Under the pieces are notes generated by a model. It saw only the letters and a program-made list of their open reading frames with translations. It had not been told where the DNA came from and ran no database searches. Positions 12,100-23,749 of a DNA stretch of 64,000 bases are shown in pieces. The translations under genes and the position numbers were made by a program. The first letter of the stretch is position 1; each line of letters starts with the position of its first letter. This DNA is from Liolophura sinensis (taxonomy: Eukaryota > Mollusca > Polyplacophora > Chitonida > Chitonidae): positions 55,774,984 through 55,838,983 of the forward strand of contig NC_088300.1 in NCBI RefSeq assembly GCF_032854445.1. Direction: 5' to 3'.

Positions 12100-12291
12100 T
12101 AGGAGTAAGTGTCAAACACACGTGTGTATGTTAGCTGACAGGTGAGGACAGTACTAAATACACCCGCCAAACATAGGGATTGAACCGTTCCAGACAGTGC
12201 AGTGTTGTACGGCAGCTGTATTATAGAGCACCGCCCAGCTGGCATGTTCACGTGCATGCTATAACGTGCAACTAGGCCACGTTACGTTATG

Positions 12292-12297
12292 GAATAA
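12292..12297 (+). terminator. Candidate polyadenylation signal for NUPR1
   Basis: The hexamer aataaa lies about 195 bp downstream of the NUPR1 stop codon on the same strand. It applies only if the 3' UTR is unspliced. Confidence 0.4.
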
Positions 12298-12299
12298 AC

Positions 12300-14330
12300 C
12301 AGCATGTGCGGGCCTCATAATCAACTTGACCTTCAAAACACATACAAATTTTATAGATGTCATACACATGCATACAGGTCAATAAGCGGAAGCGAAGCTG
12401 CTGTATAGTCCAGTGTATATACTAACATTTAGACCCTATGAACACTTTATATGGGTAATGATGTTTCCTCGTAGGCGACGTGCTAGCACACCGAATATAT
12501 CTTCACAAAGTGAGTCATTGTGTGACAAACACCCTTAGAACAAAGTGATGCCCAGTTGGATTGTACCACGGGGGCTGGGAGGGGGCGATGACGACCTGAG
12601 CTGCCTCTCGAACACTCACGAGTTCACCTTTTTAACAGGGTAGTTCTCCATGCGTGTCAGACTGAACGCACTAATCTCCATAAATTAACCGTCTGTTATC
12701 GGGGCAAATATACTGAGTCATATACTTACACGCCTTGCTACATATGTAGGCCTATATTATACTGAAGGATTATTGCTAATGGGATAAATATAATCACTGC
12801 AATACCTGACGTGAAAAATAAATAAATAAAAAAACAACAACACCCTTTAAGCTGTCATATATGTCAGCTAGCTTGTCAAGCTTTGCATTTTTAAAAAAAA
12901 CATATACAAGTAAACGGCATGTTAGAATATAGGACGTCAGGTTTGTTGCGGTTCCCCCACAAACAGGGCAGACTTGTGTTGGGACGTTCGAATTCAGGAA
13001 TTGCCTTCTCTGCCTTTTCTCTATACCGGCCACTTTATAGTGCTGTGAATCAGTTCGCTTCCAGGAGGCATTTTCGTTTATTCGGCCATGCATGTGATAC
13101 AGAGTGACAGATATTGAGAAACATGCCGTCTATTACAAATATGATAAAAACATGCCATTGCTTATTTGACAAAAAAGCAAATCAAAATTTGGCGTTAATT
13201 GTATGATTTCTCTATACAGGCGAACCTGGCGACTCCTGGAAAGTATTTGCCCAGTGAAGTAAAGGCCTAGAGGACTGCATGAACAATAGTGACAGACTAG
13301 CCAGGACTGAAGGACTGAAATGATGAACCATAAATAAACCGACGTCGTTATCTGATATAAGTTTGTATTTGTTAAGAATAAATAAATGAAGATCGTTGTT
13401 CAAACTGTTATATCTGGAATGTAGTTTGTTGTTTAGACACATCTAATTAGGAATTCATGAGATCCTTTTTTATGCCAATTAAGGCAGATGGTGTCGTTAA
13501 AGTTTCGTATGCTAAGTGTACTTAAACGTTTGCTGTGACGTCACGCTATTATCTGAACAGTCTGTTATCTGTTAAAGTCTATTCTACCCCCCCAAAATGA
13601 AGAACATGTGGCGAAAACTGCATATTTCACAGTGCCATACTCTTTTACTCCCTTCGCAGAAGTCACGCATTTTAAACCAAACAATGGCCATCGCAGTGGG
13701 AAACTTGTAAAACTCCTTCCCGCCTGTGTCAAGACGATTAAGAGGTGGGAAGACATTTGTTCTTTCCTTTATTACTTCACTTATCAGTGTATGTGTGCTC
13801 ATAAAACATATATGAAGTATAAGCGTCATGTCCGACATTCGTATACCATTCGTAGTCCGTAAAGGGCGTTCCAAGTCGATAATCGCAAGATCCATTTCCA
13901 AAACAACATTTAACACTAGCTCCCAAAGAAAAAGGTATGTAAGAAATTATACAAATCGGAAATAAAGCCGGTAACACACAAGAGAGAAGCGGTCATCACT
14001 TTTCAATAATGCCGGGCAGACAGTTGATATTCCAGGCATGAATTCCATATCAAAGTTCAAATTCGTAGTCCATGAATGAGTTCCAGGTCAAATAACAATT
14101 AAACAAGTGTGATGCAAAAGTAACAGGCGATTACGTCTTTCTCGTTAGTGTATAAAGATCTCATACTACAAAAGGCGCTATCTGTGATGTTACACATGAC
14201 ATGCCGGTCTGTATAAAAGCTGTCTACAACATAGACTGTTACACTCGCGCCATCTATGTTGTTAAATACCATGTACGCGATAGATATGTACATAAGGATA
14301 ACAGCGCCGTCAATGTGGTTGATCACAATG
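12300..14330. other. Intergenic DNA, no gene recognised
   Basis: Open frames such as 13608-13862 (plus) and 13584-13916 (minus) overlap on opposite strands and show no known domains. Confidence 0.5.

Positions 14331-14332
<2 letters not shown>

Positions 14333-14387
<55 letters not shown>
14333..14387. repeat. (TA)n microsatellite
   Basis: Uninterrupted ta dinucleotide run. Tyr/Ile-repeat reading frames across it are artefacts. Confidence 0.95.
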
Positions 14388-14388
<1 letters not shown>

Positions 14389-14619
14389 GCCATATGCAGG
14401 ACCCTTTGGTATATTGCTATCCAAATAAGGACAATTTACAACATTAAAATTGAAATTATCCCCTTTGTCGTAAAGACGGCGTGAAAGGAGACCTTGTTCG
14501 TCTTTGTACAGATATAGATCCAAATAAGATGTACCATCAGGATTATCTGTTTTCCCTTGTAAACCTAATGAAGGTGGATAGACAGCAACGTCATGGAAGA
14601 AAACGATGCCTTCTACTTA

Positions 14620-14873
14620 AGAAATAATGTTCGCGTCAGGGTAGTCTAACGGTAGTTTTACATCAAATCGATGTGGAAGAGCTTATATTTTAGGTCGGAG
14701 GCGAAGCCTGAGAAACATTATTTCTTAAGTACAACGCATCGTTTTTTGCGCTGTACTCAACAATAGTACAAATTTTAGGTCTTGGGCTTCGCCTTCGACC
14801 TAAAATATGAACTCTTCAACATCGATTTGATGTAAAACTACCGTTAGACTACCCTGACGCGAACATTATTTCT
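14620..14873. mobile_element. Foldback element with ~90-bp inverted arms
   Basis: The left arm (14620-~14708: agaaataatgttcgcgtcag, then gtctaacggtagttttacat, ending ggcgaagcc) is an almost exact reverse complement of the right arm (about 14785-14873). A nested partial copy of the terminus (aacattatttcttaagt) lies near 14713. The central loop is short and non-coding. A solo right arm occurs at 19840-19926. This looks like a non-autonomous foldback/MITE family. Confidence 0.85.
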
Positions 14874-14879
14874 GTTCTA

Positions 14880-15580
14880 TTACCTTGGTAGTAGCAAAAT
14901 GTTTTCGTAATTATAACAAGAACGCCATTGCGGTACAGATTAACAGCAAAAAACGCGATATCCTACAATAAAGAATTAACGGTTTATCACTGGTGTTCGT
15001 TGTGTAACCCGATACCGCTGAACTTTGTTTTGTATCGAGTAAAATCTGCGTATTCTCGGGATGTGTTGAATGTGTTGCGTGATACATTCGATGTTGTTGA
15101 AATGGTCATCTTTATTTAATTTGTATATTTGCACCCGGTCCGCAATTAACATTATGGTAAAATATCATATAGACCTAGTGAGCGGCTCGTCAAAGCTGTG
15201 TATGTATGACGTCGTGTCTTATTATTGCGCGACGTGGAAATGTAAAAGTTCACTGTACGTGTATTATGACGTCATTCCGATGCGCTTAGATTGGAACGCC
15301 TTGAAACAAAAGCGATATCTATAAACTGTGCAACATATAACACTGCTATCGCCGAAGGAAATTTCTATAGTTTGCCTTTATATAAATCAAAAGGTTTATC
15401 TAACAAATAAACAAACTCAAATTCGTTTATTTGTAGACATAAACAGTGCGAAATGATATTACCCTGGGAGGTAAACATACCAGCTGGTGTGTTGCCTGAC
15501 ACCCTCGATGTTGTTTGAAAGGTTATCTCTATTTAATATGTGTGTTTGTTTATGTATACGTAACCAGAATAGTTACCACT
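14880..15580. other. Intergenic DNA, nothing recognised
   Basis: Open frames at 14928-15119 and 15070-15324 show no recognisable similarity. Confidence 0.45.
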
Positions 15581-15582
15581 GC

Positions 15583-15708
15583 TGTCTACGGATGGTCGAG
15601 AGTTTACTTCGGGCACTGCCCGGTTTCCTCTCACCATAATGCTGCCCACCATCGTATAAGTATTCTTGACTACGCGTAAAACACTCATTAAATAAATAAG
15701 TAAATAAT
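15583..15708 (+). repeat. SINE 3' fragment
   Basis: The series 'cggatggtcg...cactgcccggtttcctctcaccataatgc...atcgtataagtattcttgactacgcgtaaaacac' followed by (aaat)n corresponds to the 3' half of the dominant SINE. Confidence 0.75.
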
Positions 15709-15709
15709 A

Positions 15710-17830
15710 CAATGATGGTTAAATTTACTTGTATATAACCACTCTATCCACTAAATGAGCTGCGTTGTGGTTGATGTATACGTAGCCCTTGATACCACTC
15801 ATGTTACCACATAACACTACTCTAATTGTTACAATTTGCAGTTCCCAGGATTGTCTTGTGTAAATAACAAATTCGTTTTTCAAAAACGGCATTGGAAAAT
15901 TCCATTCACACACGACTATATCTCTAAACTGGCAAATGAGAGCAATAACGAAAACTCCCTTCAGCAATGTATTTGTTACAAGCTGCATGCGTTATCACAG
16001 ATTATGTTAACACAGTTTGTAACAGCTGTATTTTAAAAGCTTATATTTTCCTATTAACCACCATCGCTGATTCAGTCATTTTCGGTTGCTACAAATTTAC
16101 AGTAAACAACACCCCTTAGGACTGTCATTTTAAGCGCAATAATAATTAAATGTTTTAACATGCTACAAAACGCATGAACTGTGTATTAGAGTAAATCCAA
16201 ATGTAACAAATACATTGACAAGGGCTCATTTTATCAGCGTTCAACTTTATCACCTTAGATCGGTGTAAATACTCCACTAAGTTTACAGATTTCAGTTTAA
16301 AGATATTTATTTGTTTATCTGATAGGTGTTTTGCGTCATTTTTAAAAACAGTTTGAACATATGTACATATTTTGATGAATATTTATGCCACTCAGAGTTG
16401 CTAGTGGTAGCAGTTGCAATTTACAATGATTTATTACAAAAAAGAAACACTCTGAGGATGTCTTTTTTGTAATAATCATTACTAATTGCGTATTTATAAC
16501 AAGTTGCGTTGCATGCATCATGAGAATAACTGTCTGGGTAGGAAAATTCTGCCAAAAGGCGAGAAATGTGCTTTATATGAAACAAGAACATGTTTTACAG
16601 AAGAGGGGTATGCTTGCATGTGTATTTCTTATTATCCTATATTCATACAGTAATTTAATGAAATAGAAGAGTAACATAATTCCATAGAGAGAACTTAAGC
16701 TTCCTGCATGGTTAACACAATCATCCTCTGTCGTGTAAAGCGTTAATATAAGTGTGATCTACATTGACCTGTTTGTACTTCACCCAGTCTGAATATTTGG
16801 TTCCAATCGACTAATGGTTATATGTGCGCAGTATACATTTAGCGCTGTTTTGCTGTCTGAATACATAAGTACGTGAGAGGAAATGCAACGATGCAAATAC
16901 AGGTATGCAAATGTATACTCTATAGTGAATATGGAGCCAGAAATATAGTGTAATTACACATTTACCATAACGGGTCAGCGACTAAAGTGTACTAATGCGA
17001 TTTTTCGCAGACACATACGTCAAATTATGCGAGTAAATATTTGACAGAAAACAGCTTTGGTTGCCGAGGATACTCCATATAAACAATGCATCAAAATCAG
17101 TCATCAATATAAGGGCTGAATTCTCGGCAAGGCCACGTTTTCTCGGGCAGTGTGTAGAAAGGGGGATAACTGTTGTGGGAAGAAAGCTGATTAGTGGTAA
17201 TACCTGGGATAAATATAACATTTATTAGTCCCAGGTTATACCAAATAGCCTTGTAAGCTACATTGTGAAAGCGGGAATGAATGCCCTATGGTCGGTCCAG
17301 AGCTAAATAACCAAATCACAACGAAGTGTCTTTATAAGCCAATTATCACACTGTCGTCGCTGCTCTGGTTTTACTATCTATCTATGATCTTTTATTATCT
17401 AAGATACAGGTATGGGTAAAGGTCAACATGTGGTCAACTGTCGTCATATTTCAGCATATTTAATGTGCGTATACTAAAATATCATGTCAGACACCCCAGG
17501 CAGTCACCCACCCAGCCGCAGGAGACTAACATAAGCCCACCCCACCTTTCCCTCGCTCCGCCATAGAACCTCCATATGCACATTTGGAGACATGACAAGT
17601 TGAGGCGACGAAGAGAGCTAAAATAAGAGCTGGAAACCATTGAGCCTTTTGGGTGTGATGAACGAGCTTTAATTACCAGTAAAACCTAGGTACCCGGTAT
17701 TATGATGAAAAAATATTTCATTTACTCAAACATATACTATTCTTGCAGCACTTTCTTTATTTACTGGATTGGTGCTTAGCGCAATATCAACAACAAGCAT
17801 CACAGTCATCCGATATTTGTATTGCTAATA
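15710..17830. other. Intergenic DNA with one small hairpin
   Basis: No gene recognised. Near 16423-16478 'gatttattacaaaaaag' and 'cttttttgtaataatc' form an inverted repeat around a ~20-base loop, probably the remains of a small MITE. Confidence 0.45.
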
Positions 17831-17835
17831 TAGCA

Positions 17836-18620
17836 CCTCATGTCTTATTGTGGCCCAGTATAGGCCTGAATTCTTTACTTATAGTCCTCATGGATGTGGC
17901 ACAATCCCCTGATATTTCTATTTTAATATAGCGCCGCATTTTTGATCTGGTCCAGTATACGTTATACATAGTCGGCATAGAGGTGACACAGTCCTCTGAT
18001 ATTTCTATTCTAATATAGCACCGCATTTTTGATCTGATCCAGTAAACGTTATACATAGTCGGCATAGATGTGGCACATCCCTCTGATATTTCTACTGTAA
18101 TATAGCACCGCATGTTTGATCTGATCCAGTATACCTTATACATAGTCGGCATAGATGTGGCACATCCCTCTGATATTTCTACTGTAATATAGCACCGCAT
18201 GTTTGATCTGATCCAGTATACGTTATACATAGTCGGCATAGACGTGGCACATCCCTCTGATATTTCTACTGTAATATAGCACCGCATGTTTGATCTGATC
18301 CAGTAAACGTTATACATAGTCGGCATAGATGTGGCACATCCCTCTGATATTTCTACTGTAATATAGCACCGCATGTTTGATCTGATCCAGTATACCTTAT
18401 ACATAGTCGGCATAGATGTGGCACAGCCCTCTGATATTTTTATTGCTATAATGCACATGTAGCACCTCATTCTTGATCTGGCTCAGTATATGCTATGCAT
18501 ATTCCGCGTAGAAGTGGTACAGTCCTATAATATTTCCATTGCTAATTAATGTAGCACCTCACTCTTTGTCTGGCCCAGTATATGTGACATATAGTCCGCA
18601 CAGAGGTGAATAAATGATGA
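17836..18620. repeat. 87-bp tandem satellite, about 8-9 copies
   Basis: The unit runs from 'ctgatatttctactgtaata' through 'tagcaccgcatgtttgatct', 'gatccagtata' and 'catagtcggcatagatgtgg'. It repeats every 87 bp with high identity in the centre and decay at both ends. As 87 is a multiple of 3, a 210-codon open frame with a 29-residue repeat survives on the minus strand (18470-17838). I regard it as a by-product of the repeat. Confidence 0.9.
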
Positions 18621-18629
18621 TGGGTTAAC

Positions 18630-19835
18630 GCCATATCGGCCATATTTAAGCCACACCCTGGTGAGCAGAGAGGTGAAACAGTCGTCTGATATTCCTAATG
18701 TCAATGTAGCACTTCATCCTTGATCTTATCAAGCACGAAGATGTCATACATAATCAAGGTACAGCTCAAAGTTCACAGGCGGCTGATATTTCTACTTTTT
18801 AAATTGCGCCTCATTATTGGATATTCTATTACCCTTCTGTTCCTTTTTATTACATACAACGCACCGCTTGGCATTGTGCCAAGTACACATTATATGAGTC
18901 GTTAGATACTCCGATCACGAGACAGAAGCGTTTGACTTCTGGACGGGTCTGTTGTAGCTCTATGGTGGATATACGGACCTGATAATTCTTCCTGCGAGCC
19001 TTTCTTTCAGCGGCCTCTCCTAAACGTCCCAGTTGACCACAAACCATGGTATGGCAATCAACCAATGGGTCACAAAACGATCGGATCCATAATGTCTGAT
19101 ATTTCCCGCGGTGCAAAACTTTGCCGCTGGTACACTGCGTCCGGGCAACGACAGCCACAGTTCTTGCTGATGCCGGGGTTTCTGTGATGGACGTTATGTC
19201 TGTGACAGGCCACCGCAATAAGGCCATCCATTGTATTTCACAATACTATAAACGCATATCATATCTATCCTCATGATACCTTGAACATATAAATTATAAT
19301 TTTTTTCTTACTTATAATAAGCATAAAACACATATGAAGTGAACATATCTATGATGCTGTTATTGTTTTCTTATTTATCAACATATGTTGAGAAATTCAC
19401 ATTGAATTGAAAATGTGAACTGAAGTGTTCCATTATTTCAACATTCGTTACCCAGTGTTTATGAATTTGATACAGAATACAACACGACCGCAAAGCATTT
19501 ACACAAGCAAACCAAATAAAATTCAGTATCAAACTATTGTTAACCTAATTTTGTTTGTTTCAATTATTTTTTTTTTCGTACGTAAGTCAAACTTTAATTA
19601 AGTTTAAACAGTTGAACTCCCCACTTTTGTTATCATTTTGCTGATACCAGAGGTTTCCAGCTCCTCTAGCTCTGTCAGACAGAGTTTGGGAAATCCTTTG
19701 ACCTGCCCGAACTCTCGCTGCCAGCAACGGCTCACTGTCAGTGTGGTCACTGTTTGACACCGTGTTTATATCACCGAAGCCTACCCTGATAACAACGTCT
19801 TAGCTGAAAGCAGGAAAATATAGTGCCATATTTTA
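18630..19835. other. Intergenic DNA with one unassigned open frame
   Basis: A 125-codon ATG-initiated minus-strand frame (19227-18850) has no recognised domain. It contains an Arg/Lys-rich stretch and several Cys. I cannot tell whether it is real. Confidence 0.35.
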
Positions 19836-19839
19836 TAGC

Positions 19840-19926
19840 TCCGCCTTCGACCTAAAATATAAACTCTTCCACATCGATCTGATGTAAAACTACCGTTAGA
19901 CTACCCTGACGCGAACATTATTTCTT
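19840..19926. mobile_element. Solo arm of the 14620-14873 foldback family
   Basis: Carries the same series as the right arm of the element at 14785-14873: ccgccttcgacctaaaatat, then catcgatctgatgtaaaact, then accctgacgcgaacattatt, ending in tctt. No second arm is present nearby. Confidence 0.85.
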
Positions 19927-20222
19927 AATTAGTATAGTTTTCTTCCCTCATAATTAACCTATAATCTACTTAAATGACCTTCATGAACTGAGAAATATTA
20001 CGGAGGAAAAAGCCAAAACAATAGAAACAATAAGCCTAATGATTCATGGTGCGTATAGGTCAGATCATAGTTTTATATCTTATCTTAACTGTCCAGGCCA
20101 TTGGCATAGGGGGTCGGGGAGTGCATGTCACATGTGTCAGACTGTTTAGCTGATTCACGATGTCTGCTATCTGGGAAATTAGTGTGCTATGTTATAAACT
20201 TGTGACCACTGAGGTTTGTCAG

Positions 20223-20487
20223 GGGCCTCCGTGGCTCAGTTGGTTAGCGCTGTAGCGCAACCTAATGACCCAGGAGTCTCTCACCAATGCGGTCGTTGTG
20301 AGTTCAAGTTCGGCTCATGCTGGCTGGCTCTCCGGCCTTACGTGGGAAGGTCTGCCAGCAACCTGCGGATGGTCGTGGGTTTCCCCTGGGCTCTGCCCGC
20401 TTTTCACTCACAATAATACTGGCCTCCATCGTATAAGTGAAATATTCTTGAGTACGGCGTAAAACACCAATCAAATAAATAAATAAA
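20223..20487 (+). mobile_element. tRNA-derived SINE, near full length
   Basis: Starts with a tRNA-like head, 'ggcctccgtggctcagttgg' then 'ttagcgctgtagcgcaac' (A box), followed by 'gcggtcgttgtgagttcaag' (B box). Then comes a conserved body, 'tacgtgggaaggtctgccag' and 'ctgcggatggtcgtgggttt', and the tail 'gtataagtgaaatattcttgagtacggcg' ending in (aaat)n. It is the best preserved copy of the dominant SINE in this window. Confidence 0.88.
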
Positions 20488-20494
20488 CTGAGGT

Positions 20495-20690
20495 TTGTCA
20501 AATCAGGTCAAAGGTTCGAATCCAGCCCTGGCTTGTTCGGCTGAGGTTTTTCGTCAGCTGGCAAGGACTTGTGCATGGTTTATCATGGTCGATCGGCCTA
20601 CGTTTGCTCCACCCACAAACGTTACCCTCATTAACACATACTAGATGCTAATTATACATGATAAAATAAACATTAATTTAAAAGAAATGT
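20495..20690 (+). repeat. tRNA-like SINE fragment of a second type
   Basis: Contains the B-box-like 'aaaggttcgaatccagccct' followed by 'ggcttgttcggctgagg'. It directly follows the SINE at 20223-20487. The tail is unclear. Confidence 0.45.
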
Positions 20691-21090
20691 ACTGACGGGA
20701 AGGCATACAATAGGCCTATCATCTGTTAATTAAATAAATGATCTTTCGTTCTCTTCGTCAAATAGTACGTATATGCAAATGTTGTATACGGTATATTAGT
20801 TTTTATTTTTTTGTCCTGTTATAATATGCATAAAAATATAAAGAATATCAGTGGTATCTTCCATTACAATGAAAAACGTTCAGTTGCAAGTGTAAACTGC
20901 GTAATCCGTTGTCCGCATGCATATTCACTTGTGCTTACATCTTGACATTGTGGTGTGGTGATCAACACAAATGAAGTAATATGAGCCTTATACGTGCTCA
21001 ACCATTGCTGATGTCTTCAGCATGGTATTCCAGTGAAGCAGCACTATGCTTGCATATATGTCATCATTGACACGTCGATTTGTGGCAAGG

Positions 21091-21097
21091 GTATAAA
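21091..21097 (+). promoter_or_regulatory. Candidate TATA box upstream of GULO exons
   Basis: The sequence gtataaag is followed about 45 bp later by a CRE-like gtgacgtta, and at 21149 by an ATG. It lies about 1.4 kb upstream of the first recognised GULO exon and inside the duplicated unit (second copy near 28349). It could be the GULO promoter. Inferred from motif only. Confidence 0.3.
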
Positions 21098-21148
21098 GCC
21101 ATACCACCGAAACAATCACAATACCGAGTGACGTTACGAACAAACACA

Positions 21149-21364
21149 ATGTATCCGGTTTCATGTTTACACGTTTTATATGGTTTCTATTTACGCGTTA
21201 TCTGCCTTGTGTCTACGCATTCGATTTCGGAACAGTCAGACGAAGACGTTCCAGCCTGTGTTACACGTGACAAACTAGGTGAACATTTCTACCACTATGA
21301 GGAGTTCGGAATACAGCCACCATGTGGTCAGGCCCTGACAAAGGTCGGAGGGTTTATAAACTGA
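21149..21364 (+). CDS. Unassigned small open frame with signal-peptide-like N-terminus
   Basis: ATG at 21149 (cacaATGTATCC) opens 71 codons, ending in TGA at 21364. The first ~25 residues are hydrophobic and signal-like (MYPVSCLHVLYGFYLRVICL). The remainder is acidic with two Cys. A TATA-like element lies about 50 bp upstream. No family is recognised. It could be a small secreted protein, the 5' exon of GULO, or chance. An identical copy lies in the second duplicate at about 28407-28622. Confidence 0.25.
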   Translation: MYPVSCLHVLYGFYLRVICLVSTHSISEQSDEDVPACVTRDKLGEHFYHYEEFGIQPPCGQALTKVGGFIN

Positions 21365-22049
21365 CGGTTTCAGCTTTTTCTGCGTATTCACTCCGTGGGC
21401 AGTCGAACTCAAACATGGCACTGGATCCAAGGGTACGTATATCAACAGTTGTTTGATTCGATCAAGCTGAACGGGGAAACGTACATGTTATATATAATAG
21501 ACACAGATTGTAATGTTTACGCCCTCACTAGCCAAGGCCTACATGCAGCTATGTCTGCATGCAAGGGCTGCATACGAAGTGCACATAAACACGCGTATAT
21601 ATAAGTATACAAGACTCGTTCACACGGGCAGTTCGTTGCTGCAATTCAGTTCATCCAAAAAGCCGGCTACTTAGAGTGGTCGAGCGGGTAGGCAGACTAT
21701 ATAGTATGTATGTAGGCCTAAGCAGGCATGCTTATATCTAGACGAGTTATTACCCACATGCTCCAGTGGGTCCAGTGTGAACACTCCAGGTATAGCCGGT
21801 GATTAGCATTTCTCCCTACACCGTTTTGCCTCTCGCTATATATAGTACCGTATTTCACCAGCAGGTCTTTTGACAAGACCTGATAATATCATATAAGTGC
21901 ATCACTTTATGCACACCATTTGAGCCTAAAAACACTTATGTGCATCTTACGTTTTACAGTGTAATATTATCCTTGTCGACATATTGATTAAAGCGTCACT
22001 CTCGAAACAGTCTGTCTGCCCTTGACCATATGTGTGGTCTGCGCTAAGC

Positions 22050-22202
22050 CAGATCCCGGTGCTTCTGCTGCTGGGTGTAGTCTGGGGGTTTGTTCCGTAT
22101 ACCCTCGGAATTAAGGGCAACGATTTGCTCCACACTTAAACCGGAAACATTCTTAATTACGGCATTAAACCATAAGCAAATGAATAAATAAGTAAATAAT
22201 AG
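22050..22202 (+). repeat. SINE 3' fragment
   Basis: The tail 'ggaaacattcttaattacgg' then 'cattaaaccataagcaaatgaataaataagtaaata' has the layout of the window's SINE 3' ends, with diverged body sequence. A duplicate lies at 29308-29460. Confidence 0.5.
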
Positions 22203-22661
22203 CAAAAATCCAGGGAGGTAACAAAGCAGATCTGTTTATATATGTAATCATCTGTGTTAGAACATTTGTCATGGCCGTGCCATGGGCGGTGGCTTACTCT
22301 AGGCCCTTATTTAACCTCCCCTCATCACCCTCTACCCATAAACCGTACAACCGCCATGTATTTGTGAAAAATTCTAGAGCACAACATTAAATACTAATCT
22401 GCTATATAATAAGTCATTTCCTTCCTTGGCTTTGTATTATGTTAGTATCATGTTCAGGATGTTTTATAATTTTATTTCTCGATCTTGCAGGCTTTGGGAG
22501 GCAAGTCGGGGCATAACTTTGCCAACTGGGCGAAGACGTACACGTGTCAGCCAGAGGCTTATTTTGAGCCCAAGACTACAGATGAAATGAGAGAAGTAAG
22601 TATAGATAAGCTCAAATAACAGTGCGTCATACAAATGAGATTATTATATAACCTTGGACTG

Positions 22662-22662
<1 letters not shown>

Positions 22663-22733
<71 letters not shown>
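22663..22733. repeat. (TA)n microsatellite, 71 bp
   Basis: Pure ta run in the first GULO intron. Its equivalent in copy 2 (29921-29989) is 69 bp. This is the only difference I noticed between the two 7.26-kb copies. Confidence 0.95.
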
Positions 22734-22736
<3 letters not shown>

Positions 22737-23705
22737 TGCACAGGCATATTTATGGGGCTTTGGTCACGTCTTGAAGCGAGAAAGAAGATTAGGATTTCAT
22801 GGAACGCTTGAAAAGAAATGCGCAGAGGGAATGGAATGCCCATTGCATGGCGCAATTTGCCAATTATCAATTTGCAAAAATAGGAAGAAGAAGACCCCCA
22901 TGGGCTGGTACTCAACAAATAATCGTTAAAGCTGACGTCTGCATATTATGTAATCAGACCACGTGCCTCCCGAACGAGGTTGTCACGTTACTTTCGAGCC
23001 CAAGTTACACAGTGATATACATGTACTTTAGAATCACAACAGACCCAGATACTGGACAAGGAAGGATAGCCCTTTATCAGTCTGAACACAGACTGCACAT
23101 CGGCTTACTACAATTTAAAACCTTTTCACGTAAGATTTCAAGTGTTATCACCTGACAAGTCGCTAGTTATATCTGCGTCGCAGACTTTGTCAGGGCAGAT
23201 CATACAATGATACATACCATTTGGCAAGAGCTTTATAGTGATGGAACAAGGCTTCAGCTAAGCCTAGCCAGCATTAATGCTCCATCCATTGTAAGCCTAC
23301 AGACAGATTTTTTTTATAACACCTTATGGTGTACACAATTATAACTGTACAAAATGAAATCTCTGGGGTTCAGTTAACAAAGGTGTAAGCGAATTTAGTT
23401 AACTTGATTAACGATGAACACAAAGGGAAAATTATACCTATGCTCACCGAAATTAATTAATGTTTTTCAGAGTGTAATTATGATTCAAACGCAGTTTTTA
23501 TGAAAGCATTTTGAAAGCTCTATATCTTTCAGACATATTTAACCATCATGCTACATCCGATTCAAAGTAACGACGAAGTTGATAAGCGTGCAGTATAGGT
23601 TTTAGAGGGGTTAGACGAGGTATTGTTCGAACATTTGGTTGAGCGGAAGTAGGTGGTGCTTCATGCTTGTTACTGTTGCGCATGTCTGGTCGATAGCAAA
23701 ACGAT

Positions 23706-23749
23706 TACAATGTAATTAAAGACGATTTCTCGTCTTTAATTACATTGTA
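23706..23749. repeat. Perfect 20-bp hairpin
   Basis: The arm tacaatgtaattaaagacga is followed by the loop tttc and its exact reverse complement. It lies in the GULO intron between exons 1 and 2. It recurs in copy 2 at about 30962-31005. Confidence 0.9.

Noticed and set aside
17838-18470. 210-codon open frame on the minus strand
   Set aside because: It lies entirely in the 87-bp satellite. Frame retention follows from a unit length divisible by 3.
18850-19227. 125-codon minus-strand frame with an ATG
   Set aside because: No recognisable domain, no promoter or splice partner, and it lies in repeat-rich DNA. Left unassigned.
20223-20300. tRNA gene
   Set aside because: A and B boxes are present, but the sequence continues into a conserved SINE body and tail, and the same head starts other SINE copies.
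22654-22929. Open frames across the (TA)n run in the GULO intron
   Set aside because: The Tyr/Ile repeats are microsatellite translation, and the flanking residues match no family.
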